Shown: in pieces, positions 1 through 9,996 of the stretch
Layout: every line of letters begins with the position of its first letter
How positions within the stretch are numbered: the stretch's first letter is position 1
Source: Ananas comosus
Lineage: Eukaryota > Streptophyta > Magnoliopsida > Poales > Bromeliaceae
Assembly (NCBI RefSeq): GCF_001540865.1
Contig: NC_033627.1
Span: 8,723,396 to 8,787,395, forward strand
Direction of reading: 5' to 3'
Length of the DNA: 64,000 nt
Notes under the pieces: generated by a model
What the model was told of the DNA's origin: nothing
Databases searched by the model: none
Seen by the model: only the letters and a program-made list of their open reading frames with translations
Translations under genes and position numbers: made by a program

Positions 1-1981
1 AAATGGTTTGCCCAACTACCCTTGTAGTCAATGACACACGCCCGCAACATATCCTCCAGAATCTGTATAGTCCTCTCTGACTGTCCATCTGTCTGAGGAT
101 GAAACGCGGTGCTGAAATCGAGCCGTGTGCCAAGTGCCTCTTGCAGGCTTTTCCAAAAGTGCGAAGTAAAACGGGGGTCTCGATCTGACATGATCGACTT
201 CGGAACCCCGTGCAACCTCACAACTTCATCCAAGTATACCTGCGCCAACTTGTCGCCCGACCAGGTGGTGTGAATCGGTAGAAAGTGTGCCGACTTGGTC
301 ATACGGTCCACAATCACCCAGATCGCATCGTGGCCACCCAACGAACAGGGCAATCCGACCACGAAGTCCATCGCGATATTCTCCCATTTCAAGACGGGAA
401 TAGGTAAACTTTGGAGCTTTCCCGCTGGAAATTGGTGTTCAGCCTTCACTTGCTGGCATACTATGCACTGCGCTACATAGCGCCCAATGTCTGCTTTCAT
501 GCCCGGCCACCAATACTGCATCTTAAGATCACGGTACATCTTGGTGCCGCCCGGGTGAATGCTATAAGGAGTCCGATGCGCTTCTTGTAAAATTAACTTC
601 CGGACCTCCTCGTTTTCCGGTACGCACCATCGGTTTCGAAACCGAAGCGCACCCTCGGCGTCTACACTGAAATCACCGCCGTGTCCACTCTCGATGTCTC
701 GCCGCACCTTTTGGAGGTTGGGGTCCGCAGGTTGCAAACTCTTGATCTGCTCCAACAAGGTCGGTTGGACAACGAGAGCCGTAAGCATAGACGGGGTTTC
801 CGGAGCTACCGCTTCGAGATCCATACGTTTCATCTCTCTCCACAGTGGTTCTTGGCGTGTGACAAACATAGCGAGATTTTCCACTGACTTCCTGCTAAGC
901 GCGTCGGCCACCACGTTTGCTTTTCCGGAGTGGTATAGGATTGTCACATCAAAATCCTTCAGCAGTTCCAACCACCGCCGCTGCCGCATATTGAGCTCCT
1001 TTTGTGTGAAAAGGTATTTCAGACTTTTGTGGTCCGTGTATATCTCGCAACGCGTGCCATACAAGTAGTGCCTCCATAACTTGAGAGCAAACACTACTGC
1101 GGCCAACTCTAAATCGTGGACAGGGTAGTTCTTCTCATAACTCTTCAACTGACGGGACGCATAAGCGATCACCTTCCCGCCCTGCATCAGAACACACCCT
1201 AAGCCCGATTGTGATGCGTCGCTATACACCACGAAGTCTTCATCTTGCACCGGTAAGGCGAGCACCGGAGTCGAAGTTAATCTATCCTTCAACTCTTGAA
1301 AACTCCGGTCGCATTCGTCATTCCAAATGAACTTGGTGCCTTTTCGAGTCAAACGAGTAAGTGGACCCACGATCTTCGAGAATCCCTCCACGAACCGTCT
1401 GTAATAACCCGCTAAACCCACGAAGCTTCGAACTTCCGTGACGTTAGTCGGGCGAGGCCAATCCTTGATCGCCTCCACTTTCCTCGGGTCAACAGATACT
1501 CCTCCCTCGGAAATGATATGCCCAAAAAATGCAACCTCTCGGAGCCAAAAGTCGCACTTCTTAAACTTAGCATACAACTTCTCTTCCTGGAGGATTTGAA
1601 GCACGATTCTCAAATGCTCGGCATGTTCCTCATCGCTGCGCGAGTAGCCAAGATGTCGTCTATAAAGACCACGACGAATCGGTCCAAGTACTCCTTGAAG
1701 ACACGGTTCATTAAATCCATGAACGCTGCCGGGGCGTTAGTGAGCCCAAACGGCATGACCGTGAATTCATAGTGTCCATACCGCGTGCGAAACGCGGTCT
1801 TTTGAACGTCTTCCGGCTTAATCTTGAGCTGGTGATAACCGGACTGCAGGTCAATCTTTGAATAAACCCGAGACCCTTGTAATTGATCAAACAGATCGTC
1901 AATCCTCGGTAACGGGTACTTGTTCTTGATCGTGACTTTGTTCAACTCGCGATAATCTACGCAGAGTCGAAACGATCCATC
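1..1981 (-). pseudogene. T1 pol: RT, RNase H and integrase (broken, truncated by window)
   Basis: Reading leftward, RT motifs [12 protein letters not shown] and FIDDIL (the catalytic DD pair) lie between about 1945 and 1650. RNase H ([13 protein letters not shown]) lies around 1230-1100, the HHCC zinc region of integrase around 590-440, and the integrase core up to base 1 ([17 protein letters not shown]). Two lesions are visible. Codon 3 of the usual KKDGS box at the RT start is TAG (1982-1984). A base is missing near 1648, just after FIDDIL, where VYSRS should follow; the frame is restored only by adding one base. The rest appears open to the window edge. Confidence 0.85.
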
Positions 1982-4054
1982 CTACTTCCGCACGAATAGA
2001 ACCGGGGCTCCCCACGGTGATACACTTGGCCGTATGAATCCTTTGTCAATGAGATCTATCAACTGAGCCCGCAACTCTTTCAGTTCTGCCGGCGCCATCC
2101 GATACGGAGCTTTCGAGATAGGCGCGGTTCCTGGGACCAAGTCTATCACGAACTCGATCTTCCGGTTTGGCGGCATTCCCGGTAACTCCGCGGGAAATAC
2201 ATCTGGAAATTCCCGGACCACGGATAACTCCTCGAGCGTAGGAGTCATCCTCTCGACTTCTACAACGGTCGCCAAATAGGCCACGCAACCACTGTTGACC
2301 AACTTCTTTGCCCTCGTCGCCGTCACTATAGCAGCGAAACGCGAGCTTCTACAAGCCCGATAGGTGAATTCCTCCTGGCCCGGCTCTCGAAACGTTATTA
2401 CTTTACTTCTGCAGTGAATAGTCGTATAGTACTTCGAGAGCCAATCCATTCCTAGAATGACGTCGAAGTCCTTCAACTTCTTGAACATCAACATACGGAT
2501 GGGCATTATCCAATCGCCCAACCACACTAGACAAGACCAACACTCCATCCGGACTAGAAAGTCACGTCCGGGGCCCGATACCCTCCAAGTGCTTTTACTC
2601 TCTTGTAGTTCTATGCCATGTGTGCGTGCAAATGACCTACTGATGAATGAATGTGTAGCACCTGTATCAAACATGACCCTGGAGCGAACTCCGTTAATTA
2701 AAACCATACCTGCGAGTACATGGCGATCCTCCGCCTCAGCAGGCTCTTCGGCTCGAGTTTGGGCGGCGAATACCCGCCCGCTCGGAGCTGATCTCGTTGC
2801 CTCCGGTTGGCGTGGTACCATCGCACGCCCAGCCGATGACGCAGCAGGTGGAACTCCCCCATAATGTGCCGGAGTCGCCGGAGCCGACGCGACCGAAGGG
2901 GCAGGCGAAGCCCTCACTGGACAGTAGCGGCTAATATGGCCCGCCTGTCCACACGTGAAGCACTTCCCTTCCCGTTGATCACACGTCCTTGGCTCGTGGT
3001 TCCCACCACAAATTGTGCATCGCTGCGGTCCGCGGCCTCTAGACTGCGTTCGCGGGTACTTCGGGGGCTTCCTTGACTTGGTCTGAGCTCCCGAGCTACT
3101 CTGGGCCCGCTTCTTGCCACCGTCCTTCTCGGACGCTTCTCGCTCCTCCCGGATGTGAGCGTTTCCTTGCTCCGCCCACAACGCTCTGTCGAGCACCTCC
3201 GCGAAGGTAGTGAGCTTCAGAATGTGCACCGCCCGGTAGATATCAGCCCGGAGCCCTCGCTCGAACCAATCGGCTCGATCCCTGTCATCCCGCACTACGT
3301 CGGGGACGCAGTCAATGATGTGAGAGAACTCCCGCTCATATTCCGCTACCGTGCGGTTCCCTTGCTTCAACTTTCGAAACTGCTCCTGGAGTTTCTTCTT
3401 CTCGCTATCGGGGAAGTAGTTGACATAAAACAATCCCCGAAATTCCTCCCACTTCAACGGCGGAAGGTCGGAAGCTCGGTTTCTCTTGATTCGCTTCCAC
3501 CAAACCTTCGCCGTCTGCTCGAGGCAATGCGTGGCGAGGTAGATCTTGTCCCTCTCCAAAGTGTAGAGGTCCTCGAATAAGGTCTCCATTGAGTCCACCC
3601 ACGACTCAACCATCCATGGCTCGACCTTCTCCCCCTCGAAGGTCGGTGGGTTGAACCTCCGAAACTTCTCGAGAGCAGCAAGCGCGCGCTCCCTCTCCGC
3701 CTCTAATGCCGTCGCATCGGGTGTCGTAGAACCCGACGCCGCCGGAGGAACGCTCGCCGGCGGAGGACGTGCCGCCACCGGAACTGCCGAAATGCCCTTG
3801 CCCTCAGCCACCGTAGGCGCACGAGCTGGAGGCGGGGGCGGACCACGGCCCTCAGTTGCAGCTGCAGTCGCCGCCGCAAAATGCAGCTCCATAAGTCCTT
3901 GGAGCTGCTCAAATCGACTCTCCTGGCGCTGTACAATGCCGGTCAAGGCCGACACCTGCGCCTGTAATTCCTGCACCTCACTAGATCCGAGTTCCTCGGG
4001 CACCTCAGAAGACGGTGCCGGGACGGACCTACGCACGTAGCGTCTTGGGGACAT
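1982..4054 (-). CDS. T1 gag-protease polyprotein, 690 aa, ending at a stop at the RT start
   Basis: Structural capsid protein and aspartic protease of the retrotransposon. Residues 1-135 are low-complexity and Pro/Ala-rich with a short coiled-coil-like stretch (25-50). Residues 137-300 match the retrotransposon gag domain (FEGEKVEPW, LATHCLEQTAKVWW, VAEYEREFSHI). Residues 346-378 carry two zinc knuckles, one of type CxxCxxxHxxxxC and one classical CCHC (CFTCGQAGHISRYC). The protease active site DTGATHSF is at 463-470. The frame then runs into RT ([16 protein letters not shown]) and stops at residue 690. The start is the MSPRRYVRRS methionine at 4052-4054, about 345 bases inside the primer-binding site. 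The frame is intact throughout, so this half could still make gag. Confidence 0.88.
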   Translation of the reverse strand: MSPRRYVRRSVPAPSSEVPEELGSSEVQELQAQVSALTGIVQRQESRFEQLQGLMELHFAAATAAATEGRGPPPPPARAPTVAEGKGISAVPVAARPPPASVPPAASGSTTPDATALEAERERALAALEKFRRFNPPTFEGEKVEPWMVESWVDSMETLFEDLYTLERDKIYLATHCLEQTAKVWWKRIKRNRASDLPPLKWEEFRGLFYVNYFPDSEKKKLQEQFRKLKQGNRTVAEYEREFSHIIDCVPDVVRDDRDRADWFERGLRADIYRAVHILKLTTFAEVLDRALWAEQGNAHIREEREASEKDGGKKRAQSSSGAQTKSRKPPKYPRTQSRGRGPQRCTICGGNHEPRTCDQREGKCFTCGQAGHISRYCPVRASPAPSVASAPATPAHYGGVPPAASSAGRAMVPRQPEATRSAPSGRVFAAQTRAEEPAEAEDRHVLAGMVLINGVRSRVMFDTGATHSFISRSFARTHGIELQESKSTWRVSGPGRDFLVRMECWSCLVWLGDWIMPIRMLMFKKLKDFDVILGMDWLSKYYTTIHCRSKVITFREPGQEEFTYRACRSSRFAAIVTATRAKKLVNSGCVAYLATVVEVERMTPTLEELSVVREFPDVFPAELPGMPPNRKIEFVIDLVPGTAPISKAPYRMAPAELKELRAQLIDLIDKGFIRPSVSPWGAPVLFVRK

Positions 4055-4399
4055 TGTTCCTGCAACGCAACAATCGGGTTAGCCATCTGACCCACTTAAC
4101 TCCGTCGCATACACTACATTACGCGACTCGACTCCGCCCACAAGTGGACGTACACTAATGTATTAGACCTAACTCTTAGCGTCGTGTTGTCGGCCACCAA
4201 CACAAACTCCTCGAGCTCGGAAACTAACACCGCTCGGATCTATCTCTAGCCACACTAGAGATTTATACTCGATCCGGCCCAATCGGATTCTTCTTCCACC
4301 GATTCAGGTTGACGTTTCTCTTACGTACTTATCACCTTAAGGTTGCCAACCTAGGTCTCCTAGGTCCATCCTAGACTCTCTCTTTACTTGCTCTTAATT
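4055..4399 (-). other. T1 untranslated leader between primer site and gag
   Basis: No open frame of note. This is the expected 5' untranslated region between the primer-binding site and the gag start; it would hold packaging and dimerisation signals, none of which can be named from sequence alone. Confidence 0.6.
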
Positions 4400-4411
4400 G
4401 CTCTGATACCA
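4400..4411 (-). promoter_or_regulatory. T1 primer-binding site (initiator tRNA-Met)
   Basis: The complement reads TGGTATCAGAGC, the plant initiator tRNA-Met 3' end complement used to prime minus-strand DNA synthesis. It lies 9 bases inside the LTR edge at 4421. Confidence 0.9.
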
Positions 4412-4420
4412 ACAGTACTC

Positions 4421-6951
4421 TGTCACGCCTCGAAACTGCTACCAATTTGGTCTGATTCGGGCGCGTCGAACAGACGCCGAACGGACAACACCTCTCCTGT
4501 CCGCCCAAGGCCAAACAACCAGATCATGTACAGTTAAGCGCCCAGGGAATGCTTAAATACATACATGATTGATACGATGCACACAAGTGCACAATAGCTA
4601 AGAGCAAGAACCACAAGTGAAATACAGGTGTATAAAGAGAGTACATCTACCTAATACAACCATTCAACATTTACATCATTTGAATATATTACATTTCCAT
4701 CTTCCAAATGTAAATACATGTTCTCAAAATACATCATGGCTTTCCAATATCTATCCAAAACATCTAGTACACGAGGGTACTCTAATGCATAAAGGGAAAG
4801 CTACTAACTAGGCTCACTTAGGGCGCTATACCCTTGCCGCGATCCTCGCACGGCTCGCCTCTGTGTGTACCTGTACCCCAAAACCACACGGGGTGAGAAC
4901 TATATATAAATATAGTTCCCAGTGGGTTCGGCCGCCGACTCCGCCGGTTTTCCCACTAGGTCTAAGCTGGCACAGATAGAGAGATAGATAGATATATAGA
5001 AAATGAACTGCAACTACTCTATCATGCCATCAATGATAATAATGCATGCAACAACTACTATCATGCTAGTATCATGTCATGAGTATATAAAGGTGCATAG
5101 CAATGTAATCTACAACATACACTATGTCTACTCAAGGTAATAATGCAAGTCTACTATGCATTTCATGTTTATTACCCAATCTACTTGGTTGACCCGTAGG
5201 TTAACCCTCGACTCACTCTCAATCTCATAGGTGAGGAGAAGCTGCACTCGCACACCGAGACCGTCTGCGGGACAACTACGTCTGCCCCTAGTGAAGTACT
5301 CCGGAGACTCGTGCTTCGATGGAGCGACCACCGACAAGCAAAACAGACTAGTGAGTATGATCCAATCCTCTCAAGAGGATACCCTGTCTACTAGGGTCAA
5401 TGTGCCTCTGCTGCACAGTCATGATATATAATCAATGTTGGGACCTCTACTATCCCTAGGTTCATGTCAAGTTTACTACACTAGACTCAATGCCACTCGT
5501 TCGATCATTGTAGTAAGTTTTCTACTAATTGACATGCCACTCGTTCAAGTTTAGTGTCTCTACTACACTAGTCCAATGCCACTCTACTAGGCTATGTCCA
5601 AGTTCGGCTCTTTATGCCGCTATAGGATTCTATGCCATAAGACCCAATCCTCATGCTACCCTAGTCTAGGTGTTCAACTCATAAGTACACTACTAAGAAG
5701 CATGCAAGGAAAAGAAAATATACATCTATTAATCCTATAATGCAATATGATCAACATATATGTAACTTAGACATAAAAAGAAATCCGGATGTTTCAGAAC
5801 GACACCCCCCACCTTTCGTGTATACGGAGGCTCTAGAAATGTGCTTCGGTGTCCTTTACGACGAAGCCTCGGTCTTCTTGTTCAAAGCGTTGCTCAATCG
5901 GCCTTCTTTTGCCGATAGCTCTTGACCCGCTCGACGAATCGAATTTCCGACTTCGCCCCCGCGTTTTGGCACCTACCAATTAGGTTAGAGGAGGGTCAAA
6001 TGAGATCAATCCTCTACTTTTCCGAAAGACCCTATTTTGGTGCCCTAGGGTTAGCATCAAGCTAAACCCATCTCAAAATCCTAGATTCTAGCTCCAATCC
6101 TTCCATTCATGGTGCTAGGGATCCATTTGATCCCATCCAAAGAGCTAAAACTCAAAAACCCTAAATTTCATAAGCTAGGGTTAGAAGCTTACCTCTAGGT
6201 TATCTCAAAAGAGAGAGAAGGGGAAGAGGGAGAGGTCCAAAAGCTTCTTCTCCTCGATCTCCTTCTTCTTCTCCTTCATTTTCTTCCTTCTTTTTCTTTT
6301 CTTTTCTTCTTCTTCTTCTTCTTCTTCTTTTTCTCTTCTAGAGAGAGAGAGAGCAAGAGAGTGGGAGTGAGGGACAGGGGAAATGAGAGGCTGAGGGAGA
6401 GAGAGGGACCACAAGCCCTCTTATTGTAACAATATCCAGCTGGCCCCCTCAACTTTTCACTCTGTGCACTGCCCTTACTGGGCGTTCTGCGCGCGGAGGG
6501 ACTAGTCTCCCCGACTTGGGACCGGTCCCCGAGAGCTTCAGCTCAGGTCACGTGTTCGGGTACCGGTCTCTCCCACAGAGACCGGTCCTCGGGAGACCGG
6601 TTCCTTCCTGAGAGACCGGTTCCCGAGAGCTGGGATCTCAGGACTTAGCCAATTTTTTGGCTTTTCTCGCTGGGATTACGTTCGGGAACCGGTCCCTCCC
6701 TGCCAGGGACTGGTTGCCTCAAGCAACCTCGCAACACCAGCCAATGGGACCGGTCCCTCCCTGCCCGGGACCGGTCCCCGAGAGCAGTTTTGCTCCAGTG
6801 CAAATTTCGCACTATTTGTTCTCGCGGACTCGTTTCCAATGCACCTTTGGTGATTTTAACATCTTTTGCTTTTCCAAAGCTTACCAATACGACCCTTGGT
6901 TGATTTTACATGAAGTCTAACTCTCGTATTTCGAGAATTCACTTCCTCACA
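4421..6951 (-). repeat. T1 5' LTR, 2531 bp
   Basis: Bounded by TG...CA in element orientation (TGTGAGGAAGTG at 6951 inward, ending GTGACA at 4421). It contains, in element order, an ACCGGT-rich cluster (6790-6480), a purine-rich leader seen as CT/GAA repeats (6350-6200), a strong donor-like GTAAGC near 6190, a CTCCGGAGT block (about 5320-5295), a hairpin (4920-4895) and an acceptor-like TACAG at 4871. Only one LTR of the pair lies in the window, so the insertion cannot be dated. Right flank GGCGT (6952-6956) is the presumed target duplication. Confidence 0.88.
4895..4920 (-). other. Conserved LTR hairpin (T1)
   Basis: Inverted repeat GAACTATA..TATAGTTC with a 6-base loop, followed in element orientation by a pyrimidine-rich tract and TACAG at 4871-4875. 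The same hairpin sits at the same place in the T2, T4 and D LTRs and in the 33-kb fragment. Confidence 0.7.
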
Positions 6952-7458
6952 GGCGTAGAGTAGACAGAGGAGCTACGCCGATCGACGACGGCGAGACTTG
7001 GAGTTCCAAGTAGGAGACCATGTTTTCCTGAAGGTCTCGCCGGCTAGAGGGATCAAGAGATTTGGGATTCGGGGTAAGTTGAGCCCTCGTTTCATTGGAC
7101 CGTATGAGATCTTGGAACGTGTAGGTCCGGTAGCGTATCGACTTGCTCTACCACCAAACCTATCTGGCGTGCTCAACGTCTTTCATGTATCGGTCCTTCA
7201 GAGCAACCACGGAGTTGCGGAACGACTTGAGCTTCGAGGAGCAACCAGTGAGGATTTTGGCTCACGAGGTGCGAAAACTACGGAATCGGGATATTCCGCA
7301 TGTGAAGATTCTTTGGAGCAACCACGGAGAGCGGGAGGCCACGTGGGAGCTAGAGACTGCGCTGCGGGAGCGCCATCCCCATCTTTTTCAGATGGAGCTT
7401 TGAGGTATGTGTTGTCGTTTGAGTTTCGCGGATGAAACTCCCTTTTAGGAGGGGTGAA
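6952..7458 (+). pseudogene. T2 integrase C-terminal end with chromodomain-like tail (fragment)
   Basis: Plus-strand end of a Tekay-like pol, cut on the left by T1. Translation begins with the basic stretch SRQRSYADRRRRDLEF, then QVGDHVFLKVSP, the GKLSPRFIGPYEI box and VAYRLALPPNLSGV..VFHVSVL. The tail (LRNRDIPHVKILW..EREATWELE) resembles a chromodomain. A stop (TAG at 6957-6959) replaces the Gln seen in T4, and about 35 bases are missing near 7200 compared with T4 (RKYIHDPAHML absent), shifting the frame. The polypurine tract is at 7443-7458, directly before the LTR. Confidence 0.85.
7443..7458 (+). promoter_or_regulatory. T2 polypurine tract
   Basis: TTTTAGGAGGGGTGAA abuts the TG of the 3' LTR at 7459, as expected for the plus-strand DNA primer. 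The same tract, reversed, borders the T4 3' LTR. Confidence 0.75.
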
Positions 7459-9996
7459 TGTAGTACACAGGACCTTTGCAAATTGCGAGGTTCGAGTGTT
7501 TGATATGTATTCCGAACTTTTCCACACTTGGTGGAAGGTCGTAGATGGTATTCCGACCTAAAAGTTTGATCTATAGGGTTTTGACTTTGTCCTGAGAGTT
7601 TTCACTCTCGGGGACCGGTCCCTGATAGGAGAGACCGGTCCCCTCAGAACAGTGTTGCGGCAGCCGGCGAGGCAACCGGTCCCTGGCGGGTGAGACCGGT
7701 CCCCGAGCGCTTTTTCGCGGGGAGAGACTGGTCCCACACGGGGAGAGACCGGTTCCCGAACGTTGGATTTTCGGGTTCGACCTGAGAGACCAGTCCCATG
7801 CGGGGAGAGACCGGGCCCCCCGGGCGAAATTGTCCAGTCCGGGCTGACGCAAGGATTGAAATGTTGGGGGACTTAGGTGGATTTTGTGCATGAGGGGGCT
7901 TTTAGAGCCACTTCTCCTCTCTTTTTCTCATATTTCTCATCCTCTCACATCCTCTAGAGAGAGAAGAAGAAGAAGAAGAAGAAGAAGAAGTTGGAGGAGA
8001 GCAAGATCTTGAGGCTTGGAGCATCTTCCTCTCCCTTTTGCTCACCATTGGAGGCTTGGGGCTTAGGCTAGGAGCTTGGTAGAGGATCAATCTTCAACCC
8101 TAGAGCATTTGGAGCTTGGTTTGGATCCTCTCTTGAGGTTAGTTGCTTATTTCTCCCCTCTAGACTTATTTTTGGTAGATTTTGGGATATGAAACCCTAG
8201 ATTTGGATTTTAGGGTTTATTTTGGGAATTTTTGATTTGAGGGCTTGGAGACCTAATTGATGGGTTTAGAACCTTTCTCTAGGTTGGGTTGGAAAGGTTA
8301 TTGCTCTTTTTGGAAGCTTGGGAAGGGATTTCATCACAAGAGGTGAGTTATGCCCTTTATGCTTAGATGGTTAATATTGAGCTTTCCGATGTTTGTTTCG
8401 ATTGTGTAACTCTTGTTCCTACATCTTTAGGGTGCTAGGAGACTTGTGGACACCTCTGTTCTGCGAAACGAAGAATTTCGATGTTTGGTTTGTTTGACTT
8501 CATGAAATTGGGGCAAAATGGCCCCTATGCATTACATACTCGTCGTAAAATCCTTTTGAATATAAATCCATGCTAGATAGGATTTATGGGAATTTTAGAA
8601 CCATTGAAATGCATGTGCTATGTGTAAGATGAATATCACTCTATATAGTAGAGCTATATGTGTAGACTGCATGCATGTGAAAGGTGTGCATCTTTTCAAG
8701 TTGAGAACATGTCTCTTATGCTAGAAATGGTTAGAGTTATGTATTCATGAACATAATCATCAAGCTTGGACTCGTTGAACAAAAGTGTCATAAAGGGGCA
8801 CTTGAAACTAGTAAACTATGAAATGCAACATAGAGACATAGTGATAGGTCATTGGACATCGACTATATTCCATGTTAGAGACATGATAACATAGTGATAG
8901 GCCTTTGTGACATTCGATACACTCCATGTTTATAGACATGAGGACTTGAGACTTGAGACAGACTTATACGCATGCTTGCCATTGTGCTCATTCGCACATG
9001 CTTGTGAGGGTCGCTCCCTACAAGCTGGCACTCTGGAGTTAGCCATCGCGATACATATTCGCCGTGCGAAATTGGGCGCCGAAGTGGATTGCTGTGGGAA
9101 AGGCTCATTCCTAAGACTCGGGATGTTGACTACCACAGGGCCATTAGGCAAGGCACCGGCCAGAAAGCCTACGGGTTGGTCTTACAGGCCAAACAGCCTT
9201 CGGGCGGGTCTTCATGCCAGACAGCCTTCGGGTGGGTCTTATAAGATTAAACTTTTAACAGTTAAGTGACAAGTGGACAATGACTAGAATAGTAAATAAT
9301 GACATCTTTACTATTTGCATCGAGGACATTGTGTTGGTTGCATACTCATGCTTATACAGGTTAATTATATTCATGAACATACTTGTTGTAGTTGCTTCAT
9401 TTCTTATGCAGTTCATGCTAAGTAGAGATATCATGGTAGAATAGTACTCATGGTTCCATACCTGTTTATTATTTCGCTTTCGTTATACTTGTACTGACCC
9501 TTTTTTGTAGCTCTTGGGCCTAGTGGCGCATTTCACTGAAGTCAGTAATTGCCTACTGGGAACTATTATTTAATAGTTCTCACGCCCTCTGTTTTATGGT
9601 TTTATTTCAGAGCCTTCGGCACCGGCGGAGGCACGGGATCGCGGCAAGGGAGTCGCGTAGCTAGTTAGCGGGGAGCTACTTTTGAGCTTAGGTGGTTTAC
9701 TCTTTCTTTTATTGTATTAGGGAGAGAGAGAGATTTTGTGTACCATGTATAGGGACCACCTGTGCGTTTGTGTTAGCTTTTGTTTTGGGATTCCTATTGT
9801 ATTTCTTCTAGTGGATTTTTGGTATATGGATCGTTTCCTCTTTTGTAGCAACTAGATATACTTGCTCTGATACTCCTAGTTGTTCTCTTTTTACTGCTTC
9901 ATTTATCATTTTGTCTTAGACGCGTTATATGTTCTAGACATATAGCGGGTCTGGGCACGCGCCGGGCGGGCTTCCGCTGGGTCCCGGGGCATGACA
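7459..9996 (+). repeat. T2 3' LTR, 2538 bp
   Basis: Starts TGTAGTACACAGG and ends GGGCATGACA. Same family as the T4 LTRs: shared start, shared ACCGGT cluster (about 7610-7830), GA-rich leader with a GAA run (7955-7992), donor-like AGAG|GTGAGTT at 8341, a conserved 75-bp block (8985-9055), the hairpin at 9558-9580 and acceptor-like TTTCAG at 9605-9610. The 5' partner is outside the window. It lies in an older LTR (T3), whose sequence continues at 9997; ATATG (9997-10001) is the presumed target duplication. Confidence 0.88.
9558..9580 (+). other. Conserved LTR hairpin (T2)
   Basis: GAACTATTA..TAATAGTTC forms a stem with almost no loop, followed by CACGCCCTCTG, a T-rich run and TTTCAG at 9605-9610. 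It matches the T4 and T1 hairpins in position. Confidence 0.7.

Larger units (their letters stand above)
1..6951 (-). mobile_element. Ty3/Gypsy Tekay-like retrotransposon T1 (3' end outside window)
   Basis: A minus-strand LTR retrotransposon. Reading from right to left: 5' LTR (4421-6951), primer-binding site (4400-4411), gag-protease (4054-1982), RT, RNase H and the start of integrase down to base 1, where the window cuts it. The gene order PR-RT-RH-INT defines Ty3/Gypsy; the two-knuckle gag and the tail seen in sister copies place it in the Tekay/Del chromoviruses. It sits inside plus-strand element T2, whose integrase resumes at 6952. It carries a stop at the start of RT and a one-base deletion, so this copy is not autonomous. 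Confidence 0.9.

Noticed and set aside
3651..4040. Plus-strand 129-codon frame
   Set aside because: It is the opposite strand of the Pro/Ala-rich gag N-terminus; GC-rich codons keep several frames open.
6205..6414. Lys/Glu-rich small protein
   Set aside because: It comes from a CTT/GAA microsatellite in the T1 LTR leader.
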